From: Novosphingobium sp. EMRT-2
GTDB taxonomy: Bacteria; Pseudomonadota; Alphaproteobacteria; Sphingomonadales; Sphingomonadaceae
Direction of reading: 5' to 3'
NCBI RefSeq assembly: GCF_005145025.1
Contig: NZ_CP039699.1
Coordinates: 124,001 to 188,000, forward strand
Length of the DNA: 64,000 nt
A model generated the notes under the pieces. The model had not been told where the DNA came from. It saw only the letters and a list, made by a program, of their open reading frames with translations, and did no database searches. Positions 28,613 through 37,809 of the stretch are shown here, piece after piece (positions within the stretch are counted from its first letter, which is position 1; every line of letters begins with the position of its first letter). The position numbers and the translations under genes are program-made.

Positions 28613-30966
28613 AGCGCCTTCCGGTTGAGTCGCAGCGCGTTGGTGACCACGCTGACCGAGGAGAGCGCCATGGCGGCGGCCGCGATGATCGGCGAGAGCA
28701 GGATGCCGAACAGCGGATAGAGCGCGCCCGCCGCCACCGGCACGCCCGCGACATTGTAGATGAAGGCGAAGACGAGGTTCTGGCGGATGTTCGACATGGT
28801 CGCCTGGCTGAGCTTACGCGCCCGGACGATGCCGGTGAGGTCGCCCTTGAGCAGGGTCACGCCCGCGCTCTCGATGGCGACGTCGGTGCCCGAGCCCATG
28901 GCGATGCCGACATCGGCGGCGGCCAGCGCGGGGGCGTCGTTGACACCGTCGCCGGCCATGGCGACCACCCGCCCCTCGCGCTTGAACTTGGCGACCACGG
29001 CGCTTTTCTGATCGGGCAGCACCTCGGCTTCGACCTCGTCGATGCCCAGGCGCCGGGCGACCGCTTCCGCTGTCGTGCGGTTGTCGCCGGTCAGCATGAC
29101 CACGCGAATACCCTCCGCCTTGAGCGCGGCGAGCGCTTCGGGCGTCGTGGCCTTCACCGGATCGGCGATGGCGAAGGCACCGCCGACGGTGCCGTCGATT
29201 CCGATGAAGATTGCGGTGGCGCCATCGCGTCGCAGTGCGTCGGCCTGGCTGGCGAGCGCCTCAGTCGCAACCCCTTCGTCGGCAAGGAACCGCGCATTGC
29301 CGAGGACGATGCGCCGCCCTTCGACCGTGCCGAGCGCGCCGCGCCCAGTCGGCGAGTCGAAGTCGATGACGTCGCTCGTGGCGATGCCGCGATCCTTCGC
29401 GGCCTCGACGATTGCCAACGCGAGCGGATGCTCGGAGGCCCGCTCGACCGAGGCGGCAAGCCGCAGCAGTTCGGCTTCGTCGAAGCCGGGCGCCGGCACG
29501 ATCTGGGTGACGGCAGGCCGGCCTTCGGTGAGCGTGCCTGTCTTGTCGACGACGAGCGTGTCGACCTTTTCCATTTGCTCGAGCGCTTCGGCGTTCTTGA
29601 TAAGGACGCCGAGCCCGGCGCCGCGGCCGACGCCGACCATGATCGACATCGGCGTGGCGAGACCCAACGCGCAAGGACAAGCGATGATCAGCACGGCGAC
29701 CGCCGCCACCAGCCCGTAGGCGAAGCGCGGCTCTGGGCCCCAGATACCCCAGGCGATGAACGCGACCACCGCGACCGCGATGACCACCGGCACGAACCAG
29801 CCCGACACCTGATCGGCCATGCGCTGGATCGGCGCGCGCGAGCGCTGCGCCTCGGCGACCATCTGGACGATCCGCGCGAGCATGGTGTCGCGTCCGACCT
29901 TGTCGGCGACGATCACCAGCGCTCCGGTCTGGTTGAGCGTGCCGCCGATCACCGTGTCGGCCTTGGCCTTGGTGACGGGCATGGACTCACCGGTGACCAT
30001 CGACTCGTCGAGCGAGGAGCGGCCGTCCTCGACCACGCCGTCGACCGGCACCTTCTCGCCGGGCCGCACGCGCAGGCGGTCGCCGACCGCGACCAGATCG
30101 AGGCTGATTTCCTCTTCGTTGCCATCGGAACCGATGCGGCGCGCGGTCTTGGGCGCGAGATTGAGCAGCGCCTTGATCGCGCCCGAGGTTCGCTCACGCG
30201 CGCGCAGTTCGAGCACCTGGCCGAGCAGCACGAGGACAGTGATCACCGCGGCCGCCTCGAAATAGACGGCAACCATGCCGTCCTCTCCGCGGAAGGCGGG
30301 CGGGAACAGCTGGGGCGCGAGCGTCGCGACGACGCTGTAGATCCAGGCGACCCCGGTCCCCATCGCGATCAGGGTGAACATGTTGAGGTTGCGGGTCTTG
30401 AGCGAGGTCCAGCCACGCTCGAAGAAGGGCCAGCCCGCCCAGAGCACGACGGGTGTCGCCAGCACGAACTGGATCCATACCGAGATCGACATCGGCACGA
30501 GGCGATGGATCGCGGGAAAGAGATGCGCGCCCATCTCGAGGATCAGCACCGGGAGGGCCAGCATCAGGCCGACCCGGAAGCGCCGTGTGAAATCGACCAG
30601 CTCATGGCTGGGGCCGCTGTCGGCAGTCACGGTCGCGGGCTCGAGCGCCATGCCGCAGATCGGACAGGACCCGGGATGGTCCTGCCGAATCTCGGGATGC
30701 ATAGGGCAGGTCCAGATCGTGCCTTCTGGCACCGCGACTGGCGGTGCCGGCGGGCCGAGATAGCGCTCGGGATCGGCGATGAATTTTGCCCGGCAGCCCG
30801 CGCTGCAGAAATGATAGCTTTCACCGCCATGCTCGGCATGGTGCGCAGTGATCGCAGGATCGACGGTCATGCCGCAGACCGGGTCCTTGACGCCAGCCGC
30901 TGGTTTCGCAGCGCCGTGGCTGCCGCAGCAACCGCCGCCATGCGCCGCTCCATGTGTCTCGTTCAT
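28609..30966 (-). CDS. copA: Cu(I)-exporting P1B-type ATPase
   Basis: 785 residues. The N-terminus has no classic CxxC HMA domain. It carries a His/Cys-rich start ([11 protein letters not shown]), a YHS-type domain ([22 protein letters not shown]) and a heavy-metal-binding segment ([23 protein letters not shown]). After that come 8 membrane helices, the translocation motif IACPCALG, phosphorylation site [13 protein letters not shown] and [11 protein letters not shown] hinge, and SEHPLA. This is the sphingomonad/rhizobial copper efflux type. It starts at ATG 30966. A MerR-type promoter lies just upstream. Confidence 0.94.
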   Translation of the reverse strand: MNETHGAAHGGGCCGSHGAAKPAAGVKDPVCGMTVDPAITAHHAEHGGESYHFCSAGCRAKFIADPERYLGPPAPPVAVPEGTIWTCPMHPEIRQDHPGSCPICGMALEPATVTADSGPSHELVDFTRRFRVGLMLALPVLILEMGAHLFPAIHRLVPMSISVWIQFVLATPVVLWAGWPFFERGWTSLKTRNLNMFTLIAMGTGVAWIYSVVATLAPQLFPPAFRGEDGMVAVYFEAAAVITVLVLLGQVLELRARERTSGAIKALLNLAPKTARRIGSDGNEEEISLDLVAVGDRLRVRPGEKVPVDGVVEDGRSSLDESMVTGESMPVTKAKADTVIGGTLNQTGALVIVADKVGRDTMLARIVQMVAEAQRSRAPIQRMADQVSGWFVPVVIAVAVVAFIAWGIWGPEPRFAYGLVAAVAVLIIACPCALGLATPMSIMVGVGRGAGLGVLIKNAEALEQMEKVDTLVVDKTGTLTEGRPAVTQIVPAPGFDEAELLRLAASVERASEHPLALAIVEAAKDRGIATSDVIDFDSPTGRGALGTVEGRRIVLGNARFLADEGVATEALASQADALRRDGATAIFIGIDGTVGGAFAIADPVKATTPEALAALKAEGIRVVMLTGDNRTTAEAVARRLGIDEVEAEVLPDQKSAVVAKFKREGRVVAMAGDGVNDAPALAAADVGIAMGSGTDVAIESAGVTLLKGDLTGIVRARKLSQATMSNIRQNLVFAFIYNVAGVPVAAGALYPLFGILLSPIIAAAAMALSSVSVVTNALRLNRKAL

Positions 30967-30991
30967 CGCCTTGCTCCTTTCGACGCCTGAC

Positions 30992-31022
30992 GATCTAGGG
31001 TCTGACACCGTGTCAGGGTCAA
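30992..31022 (-). promoter_or_regulatory. CueR-type promoter of the copper ATPase operon
   Basis: On the minus strand a -35 TTGACC (31022-31017) and a -10 TAGATC (30997-30992) are separated by exactly 19 bases. A perfect dyad CTGACAC-C-GTGTCAG (31002-31016) lies between them. The over-long spacer with a central dyad is the hallmark of MerR-family control. It lies 26 bases before the ATG. Confidence 0.8.
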
Positions 31023-31073
31023 TACGTAATCGCCTAAGCGGACAAATCGGCGGGCCCGTTCGCCTGGCCGCCA

Positions 31074-31748
31074 TCAGCCAAGGTCATTGGCAACCGTAAG
31101 GCCGTGGTCCTGCGCCGGTCGATGCGCCGTAAACAAGTCGATCGCGCCGGTGATGGTCAAAAGCCGAAACGTCTCGGCCACATGCCTGAAGCCGGCCGCC
31201 GCGATCAGGCCGGGGAGCACGCCGTCGGCATTGGGCCGGGTATCATCGATGCCATCGAGCCGCTGCACGGTCAGGCGGAAGGCAAGCCGCATGAAACCCT
31301 GCTGGCGGCCATAATCGGCGATCACCAGGCGCCCACCCGGGCGCAGCATGGCGAACATGGCGCGCAGGGTTGCCGCCTTCTCCCTGACCGGCATCTGATG
31401 CAGCACGAGACTCGACACGACAGCGTCGGCGGTACCCGGGGCCACGTCCCTGGCAAATCCCTGACGCCAGTCGATATCGGCCCGCCGCACAGCGGCCTTG
31501 TGCCGCGCGATGTCGAGCGCCTCGGCATCGGGATCGAGACCGATCACCTGCGTCCTGGGCTCGGCTTGCTTGAGCATCAGCGCGAAGCTGCCGGTGCCAC
31601 AGCCGACGTCGACGACCGTCTCACCGGCTTTGGGCGCCAGGGCGGCGAGCATGGCGGCACGCCACCGCTTCTCCCGCGTCCACAGGCGGATCGCGCGATC
31701 ATAGTCTTTCGTCGATCCGGTCCCGAGCGGCGGGGTGTAGGATTGCAT
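31074..31748 (-). CDS. Class I SAM-dependent methyltransferase
   Basis: 224 residues. Motif I is [15 protein letters not shown], the acidic motif [17 protein letters not shown], and the post-I region [27 protein letters not shown]. The pattern is that of small-molecule or quinone-type methyltransferases, with substrate unknown. It lies downstream of copD in the same direction with a 36-base gap, so it is probably the last gene of the copC-copD unit. A methyltransferase at this position recurs in sphingomonad copper islands, but its role in copper resistance is not established. Confidence 0.85.
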   Translation of the reverse strand: MQSYTPPLGTGSTKDYDRAIRLWTREKRWRAAMLAALAPKAGETVVDVGCGTGSFALMLKQAEPRTQVIGLDPDAEALDIARHKAAVRRADIDWRQGFARDVAPGTADAVVSSLVLHQMPVREKAATLRAMFAMLRPGGRLVIADYGRQQGFMRLAFRLTVQRLDGIDDTRPNADGVLPGLIAAAGFRHVAETFRLLTITGAIDLFTAHRPAQDHGLTVANDLG

Positions 31749-31784
31749 TGGCTTCTCCCAACGCGAGGCGTCCGAAACGATAAG

Positions 31785-32729
31785 CTACATCGACATGGGC
31801 GGCGATAGTGTCCCCAGCCAGGCGACGAGCCCGAGAATGACGATCGCAAGACCGCCTTCGACGACGAGGCTCGCGCGCAGCAGCGCCTGCGCCCGTGGCG
31901 CGTCCTCTTCCTCGATCGCCTGCGCAAGTGCCGGGGTCAGGCGATAACGGTTGAGCGCGGCCAGGCCCAGCATGCCGGCGAACAGCAGCAGCTTGGCGAT
32001 GAGCAGCAGGCCGTAGGTCGACTGCCCGAGCGAGGCGATGTTGCCCGGACCGACGAGGAACCAGCCGTTCACCGTCCCGGTCAGGATCAGCAGGGCGACG
32101 ATGATCGTGCCGACGAGGGAGAAGCCCCGCAACGCTTCCTCGGCGAGCGTGACCCGGTCCATGTCTTGAGCGGCGAGATCGTCGGTTGCGAGCCTGGGAA
32201 GTACCAGCGCGAGGAATGCGGCAAGCGCGCCGACCCAGGCGCCGGCGGCGAGCAGATGGATGAGATCGGCCCCCAGTTGCAGCCAGCCCGCCTCGCCTTC
32301 GCCAGCCGCGCCATGCCCACTCCAGGCGAGGGTCGCGAGTGCGACCGCGCCTGCCAGAGTGGAGGCGATGAAGGCAGGACGGGATTGCCGGCGATAGAAG
32401 GGGATGGAGAGCAGAAGAACGAGGAGCGCGACGAGGCGCGCCTTCAGCGCCGTTCCCATGGACGTGCCGTTGAACAGCTCTGCGACCATGGAAAGATCAG
32501 GCTGGGTGAGCGGCAGCCCGGTCATGGCCGCTGCCTGCAACGCGAACCCCAGCGCCGACAGCAGGAGGGCGAGACAGGCGAGACCGGCCACCATTGCTAC
32601 CATCGGCAGATGCCGCTGTACCATCCGGCCGCCGCCGGGCGCATAGAGCGCGAACAGCGGCAGGCCGAACAACAGGCCGAGATCGACGTAGAGCGCCCAG
32701 CGGACGGCGACGAGTGCCACGTCGTTCAT
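31785..32729 (-). CDS. copD: Copper resistance inner-membrane protein CopD
   Basis: 314 residues, eight or more hydrophobic helices. Key features are the start with ALVAVRWALYVDLGLLFGLPLF, the conserved LIHLLAAGAWVGALAAFLALVLP (His in the central helix) and RDxxx/PLLIAKLLLFAGMLGLAALNRYRL. CopD works with periplasmic CopC to move copper across the inner membrane. The start is ATG 32729, 4 bases from the copC stop. Confidence 0.92.
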   Translation of the reverse strand: MNDVALVAVRWALYVDLGLLFGLPLFALYAPGGGRMVQRHLPMVAMVAGLACLALLLSALGFALQAAAMTGLPLTQPDLSMVAELFNGTSMGTALKARLVALLVLLLSIPFYRRQSRPAFIASTLAGAVALATLAWSGHGAAGEGEAGWLQLGADLIHLLAAGAWVGALAAFLALVLPRLATDDLAAQDMDRVTLAEEALRGFSLVGTIIVALLILTGTVNGWFLVGPGNIASLGQSTYGLLLIAKLLLFAGMLGLAALNRYRLTPALAQAIEEEDAPRAQALLRASLVVEGGLAIVILGLVAWLGTLSPPMSM

Positions 32730-32733
32730 GGCG

Positions 32734-33111
32734 TCACTTGACGGTAAAGGCGAGATTGCCCTGGATGCGGTGCGTGTCGGTCGAGACGACGTGCCAGGCG
32801 ACCTGATAGCTGCCCGCCATGAGCGGCTTGGCGAGCGTCAGCACGAGCGTCTTGTCGCCTTCGACGGACGTCTTGAAGCCGGTTACCGCCATGCGGTGGT
32901 TGGGCATGCCGGGCATGCCGGTCATCACGATCTCGGCGCCCGACAGCTTCGGCATCAGACCTTCACTGAAGGTGAGCGTTATACGCGACGGCGCCGGGAC
33001 GCTGGCGTTGGCGGCGGGCGTCGAGGACACGAGCTTGGGATGGGCGTAGGCCGGAGCCGAAACACTCAGGCCGACGGCGGCGATGGCTGCGAGGGGCGAA
33101 AAGAAGCGCAT
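32734..33111 (-). CDS. copC: Periplasmic copper-binding protein CopC
   Basis: 125 residues. The signal peptide MRFFSPLAAIAAVGLSVSAPAYA ends before HPKLVSSTPAANASV; the mature N-terminal His is the first Cu(II) ligand (His brace). The Met-rich segment MTGMPGMPNHRM gives the Cu(I) site, and WHVVSTDTHRIQGNLAFTV the second His. It starts the unit copC-copD-methyltransferase, under the ECF-like promoter at 33142-33168. Confidence 0.94.
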   Translation of the reverse strand: MRFFSPLAAIAAVGLSVSAPAYAHPKLVSSTPAANASVPAPSRITLTFSEGLMPKLSGAEIVMTGMPGMPNHRMAVTGFKTSVEGDKTLVLTLAKPLMAGSYQVAWHVVSTDTHRIQGNLAFTVK

Positions 33112-33141
33112 TTGGACATTCTCCTGTCAGTGACATGAGAG

Positions 33142-33168
33142 AATACGCAGCCGCGACCTGCACCCCTC
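33142..33168 (-). promoter_or_regulatory. Putative ECF-sigma promoter of copCD
   Basis: On the minus strand GAGGGG (33168-33163), then 12 bases, then CTGCGTATT (33150-33142). The same elements with identical spacing occur before the cnrYXH-like operon and before copA (multicopper oxidase). It is located 31 bases before the copC ATG. Confidence 0.7.
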
Positions 33169-33192
33169 GCAATTTTCTTTTTGTTCCCGGAC

Positions 33193-33219
33193 AAGGGTTG
33201 CCGGACCATCCTGCGTATT
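33193..33219 (+). promoter_or_regulatory. Putative ECF-sigma promoter of the anti-sigma/sensor/sigma operon
   Basis: AAGGGT (33193-33198), 12 bases, CTGCGTATT (33211-33219). It matches the promoters of copC and copA except in the -35 (AAGGGT against GAGGGG). It lies 24 bases before the ATG of the first gene, so the sigma factor probably controls its own operon. Confidence 0.7.
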
Positions 33220-33243
33220 GAGAAGTGAAGACGGAGAAACATC

Positions 33244-33516
33244 ATGGACCACCTCGACGACATGCTCAGCCGGTTGCGGGAAGCGCCGCTCGATCCCCGG
33301 CTTGCCGGGCTGGACAGCCGCGTCATGGCCGAGATCGCCCGGCTCCAGGCCATGCCCCGCCTGAGCGCCACGACATTCGGTATCGCCGCGGCAGCAGCCT
33401 TGTTCCTGGGAATTGCCGGCTCGGCCGTGCCTGTGCGGTCGACCGAAGCCGGGCCGATATCGCCCTTTGACGCGCGGCTCGCGCTCGCTCCTTCGACGCT
33501 GCTGAGTTCACAATGA
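33244..33516 (+). CDS. CnrY-like short anti-sigma factor
   Basis: 90 residues with one membrane helix (about 42-60: TTFGIAAAAALFLGIAGSAV), a cytoplasmic helical N-terminus (MDHLDDMLSRLREAPLDPRLAGLDSR) and a periplasmic tail. The size, topology and position before an RseP-independent sensor and an ECF sigma match CnrY/NccY anti-sigma factors of heavy-metal systems, where a short N-terminal helix holds the sigma factor. Sequence similarity is low, so the call rests mainly on context. It ends 4 bases inside the next gene. Confidence 0.7.
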   Translation: MDHLDDMLSRLREAPLDPRLAGLDSRVMAEIARLQAMPRLSATTFGIAAAAALFLGIAGSAVPVRSTEAGPISPFDARLALAPSTLLSSQ

Positions 33517-33953
33517 TGCGCGACCGCCGGCTCCTGCTCCTCGTCCTGCTGACCTTTGCCGCGGCGATCGCCGGTGTGGTCATCGGCCGCGTCTATGTGG
33601 TTCCGGTGCGCCCGGTCGAAAATGAGCTGCACGAGCTGCTCCATCGCGATCTGAAGCTGGATTCCGCGCAACACAGCCGGCTCGAGACAATCGAGAAGAA
33701 CTACGCCTTACGGCGTCAAGCGCTGGAGGCCGAACTGCGCGCCGACAATGCGCGCCTCGCGGAGGCGATCGAAGCGGAGCATGGCTATGGCCCGCAAGTC
33801 GCAGCGGCGGTGGATCGCTCGCACCAGGCCATGGGGGCCCTGCAGAAGGAAACGCTCGAGCACATCTTCGCAATGCGGGCCGTGCTGCGTCCCGATCAGA
33901 CCGAGAAGTTCGACGACGCCGTAGTGAAAGCGCTGACGGCCAAGTCCAAATGA
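33513..33953 (+). CDS. CnrX-like periplasmic heavy-metal sensor
   Basis: 146 residues. An N-terminal membrane anchor (LLLLVLLTFAAAIAGVVIG) precedes a periplasmic four-helix-hairpin domain (HELLHRDLKLDSAQHSRLETIEKNYALRRQALEAELRADN). His- and Glu-rich positions (ELHELLHRDL, EAEHGYG) are candidate metal ligands, and the C-terminal LRPDQTEKFD is typical of the CpxP/CnrX-type 'heavy-metal sensor' family. It should release the anti-sigma when metal binds. It overlaps its neighbours by 4 bases each, so translation is coupled. Confidence 0.85.
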   Translation: MMRDRRLLLLVLLTFAAAIAGVVIGRVYVVPVRPVENELHELLHRDLKLDSAQHSRLETIEKNYALRRQALEAELRADNARLAEAIEAEHGYGPQVAAAVDRSHQAMGALQKETLEHIFAMRAVLRPDQTEKFDDAVVKALTAKSK

Positions 33954-34516
33954 CCGCGTGCCTCCCCGACTGCTCGGACGGGGAGCTCGCGGCTCTGGCG
34001 CTTGGAGGCCGGCAAGCGGCCTATGGCGAGCTGGTCCGCCGGCATCAGGGCTGGGTGCACCGCCTCGTGCGCAGCCATATAGGTGACGGAGAGGAGGCGC
34101 TGGACGTCACGCAGGCAAGCTTCGTCGCCGCCTTCGCCGCACTCAACCGCTATGACGCTGCGCGACCCTTCCAGGTCTGGATGTCCCGGATCGTCATCAA
34201 CAAATGCCATGACTGGCGGCGCCGGCGCGCGGTCCGGAACTTCTTCTCCATGGCCCTGCCGCTGGGCGAGGCGGATGACGTCGCCGATGAGGCGCCGCTA
34301 CCCGACCAGGCAATCGGCGCCGAGCAGCAACTGGCAGAGGCGATGAAAGCGATCGCCGCCCTGCCCGCCTCTCTCAAAGACACGCTCATCCTGCGGACGA
34401 TCGACGAGAAATCGGAAGCCGAAACCGCCGAGATTCTCGGCATCAGCCAGAAGGCAGTCGAGACCCGCCTCTACCGCGCCCGCGCACGCCTCGCGGAAAT
34501 GTTGAAGAAAGTTTGA
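33950..34516 (+). CDS. ECF RNA polymerase sigma factor, CnrH-like
   Basis: 188 residues. Sigma region 2 (YGELVRRHQGWVHRLVRSHIG, DVTQASFVAAFAALNRYDAARPFQVWMSRIVINKCHDWRRR) and sigma region 4 (LPASLKDTLILRTIDEKSEAETAEILGISQKAVETRLYRARARLAEML) are both present. It is the third gene of the operon anti-sigma, sensor, sigma. It is likely released by copper or another metal to transcribe the three promoters with AGGGG-N12-CTGCGTATT-type elements. Its stop overlaps the -35 of the downstream copA promoter. Confidence 0.92.
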   Translation: MTACLPDCSDGELAALALGGRQAAYGELVRRHQGWVHRLVRSHIGDGEEALDVTQASFVAAFAALNRYDAARPFQVWMSRIVINKCHDWRRRRAVRNFFSMALPLGEADDVADEAPLPDQAIGAEQQLAEAMKAIAALPASLKDTLILRTIDEKSEAETAEILGISQKAVETRLYRARARLAEMLKKV

Positions 34517-34541
34517 GGGGGATGAGGCCACGCTGCGTATT
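34515..34541 (+). promoter_or_regulatory. Putative ECF-sigma promoter of copAB
   Basis: GAGGGG (34515-34520), 12 bases, CTGCGTATT (34533-34541). The -35 hexamer and -10 nonamer are the same as in the copC promoter. It sits 41 bases before the copA ATG, and its -35 begins in the sigma-factor stop codon. Confidence 0.7.
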
Positions 34542-34582
34542 TCCAATAGGTCCGCCCTCTTTCTTAAAGCTGAGACAACCGA

Positions 34583-36535
34583 ATGATTTCTGCTCTCGAC
34601 CGCCGCCAGTTCCTCCGCGGCGCGGCCCTCGCCGGCGGCGGCGCAGCATTGTCAGCCTGGCTGCCGGCCTGGGCGCAGACGATCTCGCCGGGGATGCGAC
34701 CGACGCTGCCGACCGTGTCGGGCGAAGACATCACGCTCACCATCGCCCGGCAGTCGATGACCATCGACGGGCGCAAGTTCCGGGCAATCGGCCTCAACGG
34801 CACGGTCCCCGCCCCGCTGATCCGGCTGCGCGAGGGCCAGCGCGTGCGGCTCAACGTCATCAATCAGCTGGAGGAGGACAGCTCGATCCACTGGCACGGG
34901 CTGATCCTGCCGGCCAATATGGACGGTGTGCCGGGCGTGTCTTTTCCGGGCATCAAGCCGGGATCGAACTACCTCTACCAGTTCCCCGTCGTGCAAAGCG
35001 GCACCTACTGGTATCACAGCCATTCAGGCCTGCAGGAACAGGAAGGCCATTACGGCCCGATCATCATCGATCCCGCCGGTGCCGATCCGGTCGCCTATGA
35101 CCGCGAGCATGTCATCGTGCTCGCCGATCACAGCGCGCTCTCGCCGCAGGCGATCTTCCGGCGCCTCAAGGTCAACCCCGGCCATTTCAATTTCCAGCGC
35201 CAGACCCTGGCCGGGCTCCTGTCGGGCAAGGATCAGCCGCTCAAGGACCGGCTCGACTGGGGCCAGATGCGGATGGACCCGGCCGACATCTCCGATGTGA
35301 CCGGATCCACCTACACCTATCTCGTCAACGGCCATGGTCCGATGGACAACTGGACCGCGCTCTTCACCCCGGGCGAACGGGTGCGGCTGCGGGTCATCAA
35401 TGCGTCGGCGATGACCACCTTCAACGTCCGCATCCCCGGCCTGCCGCTGACCATCGTCCAGGCCGACGGGCAGAATGTGGTGCCGGTCACCGTCGACGAG
35501 TTCCAGATTGGTGTTGCCGAGACCTACGACGTCGTTGTCAGCCCAGGCGATGACAAGGCCTACACCCTTGTCGGCGAGGCGATCGACCGCTCGGGCATGG
35601 CGCGTGCCACGCTCGCGCCGCGCGCCGGCATGGCCGGCGAGGTTCCCCCCTTACGCAAACGGCCGCTCGCCGACATGAAGGACATGGGCATGGACATGTC
35701 CTCGATGCCGGGCATGGAAGGCATGGACATGTCGGGCGGCGCTATGCGGGGCGTCGATCCGACGGCCGAGAAGAACGCGTCCGCGCGCCTCGCGACCGGC
35801 GCGGCGGCAGCGATGGCGACCATGGACAACAGCGCCATGGCGGGCATGGACCATTCGGGGATGGATCATTCCGCGATGAGCGGGATGGATCATGGATCGA
35901 TGGCCGGCATGGACCACGGCGCGATGGGCGCCGATGGCCAGATGGCGGGCATGGATCATGGCGGGCACGCGATGGGTTCGATGAAGATGCGCGACTTCTC
36001 GAACGCGCCGCAGGTGAAGCGCGATCCGAGCGTCCAGACCATCTCGCCGATGCCCGTCGACCGCACCGGCGAGCCCGGCCAGGGCCTCACCGACGTCGGC
36101 CACAAGGTGCTCGTCTACAAGGATCTGATGGCGCTCGAGCGCAATCCAGACGTGCGCGCGCCGAGCCGCAGCATCGACATCCACCTCACCGGCAACATGG
36201 AGCGGTTCATGTGGTCGTTCGACGGCGAAAAAATGTCGGACCATCACGAGCCGATCCCGTTCATCGAAGGCGAGCGGGTGCGCGTCAATCTCATCAACGA
36301 CACGATGATGGGGCATCCGATCCACATCCACGGCCATTTCTTCGAGCTGGTGACCGGGCATGGCGACCATGCGCCGCGCAAGCACACCGTCATCGTCCAG
36401 CCCGGCGGCAAGGTGAGCTGGGACTTCACCGCCGACGCGGTCGGGGACTGGGCCTTCCACTGCCATCTCCTCTACCACATGCATGCAGGGATGATGCGGG
36501 TCGTGAGCGTGCGTCCGAAGGGAGACGCGCAATGA
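34583..36535 (+). CDS. copA: Periplasmic multicopper oxidase CopA (PcoA-type)
   Basis: 650 residues. A twin-arginine signal (LDRRQFLRGAALAGG) exports it folded. Three cupredoxin domains carry the copper sites: SSIHWHGLILP, GTYWYHSHSGLQEQEGHYG, HPIHIHGHFFEL and the type-1 motif WAFHCHLLYHMHAGMM. A Met/His-rich insert (about 370-460, repeats of MDHSxM/MAGMDHG) can bind many Cu(I) ions. It oxidises Cu(I) to Cu(II) in the periplasm. ATG 34583; copB follows with a 4-base overlap. Note that the ATPase at 28609-30966 is also commonly called CopA. Confidence 0.95.
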   Translation: MISALDRRQFLRGAALAGGGAALSAWLPAWAQTISPGMRPTLPTVSGEDITLTIARQSMTIDGRKFRAIGLNGTVPAPLIRLREGQRVRLNVINQLEEDSSIHWHGLILPANMDGVPGVSFPGIKPGSNYLYQFPVVQSGTYWYHSHSGLQEQEGHYGPIIIDPAGADPVAYDREHVIVLADHSALSPQAIFRRLKVNPGHFNFQRQTLAGLLSGKDQPLKDRLDWGQMRMDPADISDVTGSTYTYLVNGHGPMDNWTALFTPGERVRLRVINASAMTTFNVRIPGLPLTIVQADGQNVVPVTVDEFQIGVAETYDVVVSPGDDKAYTLVGEAIDRSGMARATLAPRAGMAGEVPPLRKRPLADMKDMGMDMSSMPGMEGMDMSGGAMRGVDPTAEKNASARLATGAAAAMATMDNSAMAGMDHSGMDHSAMSGMDHGSMAGMDHGAMGADGQMAGMDHGGHAMGSMKMRDFSNAPQVKRDPSVQTISPMPVDRTGEPGQGLTDVGHKVLVYKDLMALERNPDVRAPSRSIDIHLTGNMERFMWSFDGEKMSDHHEPIPFIEGERVRVNLINDTMMGHPIHIHGHFFELVTGHGDHAPRKHTVIVQPGGKVSWDFTADAVGDWAFHCHLLYHMHAGMMRVVSVRPKGDAQ

Positions 36536-37719
36536 CCCGCATCCTCACGCCGCTGGTGAGCGCGATCGCCCTTCTCGCCGCCGCACCCGCCTTTGCCCAG
36601 GATCATTCGATGCACGACATGCCCGGCATGGCGCCGCCGGGCGGGGCGCGGCCGGCGCAGGAGAAAAAGAAGGACAAGGCCGCCGCGCCGCGCCCCAAGC
36701 CCACTGCCAGGCCGCGCGCTCAGAAGCCAGCGCCGGACACCATGCCGGCAATGGACCATTCGCAGCACCAGACCACTCCCGCGGCGCAAGCAAATGCGGC
36801 CGGTCAGCCGCAATCCACGTCTCCCGCAATGCCGGAGATGCCGGGCATGGACCACTCCCAGCATCAGGACGGCGCGATGCCCGACATGCCCGGGATGGAC
36901 CATGCGCAGCATGGCCAGACAGCGACGCCGGGAACGCCCGCCATGCCCGGCATGCAAATGACCGGCACCGCACTTCCGGCCGGCAATGCGCCCCCGCCGC
37001 CGCCCCCAGGCGACCACTTCGCCGATCGGGATTTTCCCGGCGGCGAGATGGCGCGCTCGCGCGACATCATGATGAAGGACAGCGGCGGCAACAATTTCGG
37101 GCAGGTGCTGCTCAACCTGTTCGAGTATCAGGCGCATAGCGGCCGCGATGGCTATCGCTGGGATGGCGAAGGCTTTTACGGCGGCGACATCAACCGCCTC
37201 TGGCTCAAGAGCGAGGGCGAAGGCGAGTTCGGCCGCGGCATCGACAGCGCCGAGGTGCAGGTGCTCTACAGCCGGGCCATCGACCCCTATTTCAATCTTC
37301 AGGGCGGTATCCGCCAGGACTTCGGCCGCGGGCCCGACCGCACCTACGCGACGATCGGCGTCGAGGGCCTGGCTCCTGGCATGTTCGAGGTCGAAGGCGC
37401 GCTGTTCCTCTCGACCAAGGGCGACCTTCTGGGCCGGGTCGAGGGCTATTACGACCAGCGCATCACCCAGCGCCTGATCTTGCAGCCGCGCGCCGAGGTC
37501 AATTTCGCCGCGCAGGATATTCCGGAGAACGACATCGGTTCGGGGCTGGTCAACATAGAGCTCGGCGCGCGCCTGCGCTACGAATTCAGCCGCCAGTTCG
37601 CACCTTACATCGGCGTTTCCTATCTGCGCAAAGCCGGAGACACGGCGCGGCTGTCGAGGCTTGCGGGCGAGGACGTCCATGCCACCAGCTTCGTCGCCGG
37701 CATCCGCTTCTGGTTCTAG
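36532..37719 (+). CDS. copB: Outer-membrane copper resistance protein CopB
   Basis: 395 residues. The signal peptide (MTRILTPLVSAIALLAAAPAFA) is followed by a long Met/His/Pro-rich low-complexity region (about 24-165 with MDHSQH, MPGMDH repeats). The C-terminal ~230 residues form a CopB beta-barrel domain (FADRDFPGGEMARSRDIM, LFEYQAHSGRDGYRWDGEGFYGGDINRLWLKSEGEG, ending AGIRFWF with the outer-membrane Phe). It sequesters or exports copper at the outer membrane and is encoded with copA. Confidence 0.93.
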   Translation: MTRILTPLVSAIALLAAAPAFAQDHSMHDMPGMAPPGGARPAQEKKKDKAAAPRPKPTARPRAQKPAPDTMPAMDHSQHQTTPAAQANAAGQPQSTSPAMPEMPGMDHSQHQDGAMPDMPGMDHAQHGQTATPGTPAMPGMQMTGTALPAGNAPPPPPPGDHFADRDFPGGEMARSRDIMMKDSGGNNFGQVLLNLFEYQAHSGRDGYRWDGEGFYGGDINRLWLKSEGEGEFGRGIDSAEVQVLYSRAIDPYFNLQGGIRQDFGRGPDRTYATIGVEGLAPGMFEVEGALFLSTKGDLLGRVEGYYDQRITQRLILQPRAEVNFAAQDIPENDIGSGLVNIELGARLRYEFSRQFAPYIGVSYLRKAGDTARLSRLAGEDVHATSFVAGIRFWF

Positions 37720-37809
37720 GATCGGGACAGCTGATGGCGGGGGCGAACAAGAGAGCGGGGCGTTACACTCATACCCAGGTCGGCCGGCGCCGAGCGAAGG
37801 AGATACGCC

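Noticed and set aside
29428..30990. Long open frame on the plus strand opposite the copper ATPase gene (520 codons)
   Set aside because: It mirrors the ATPase codons, is rich in Arg, Asp and His with no domain, and the ATPase is unmistakable on the other strand.
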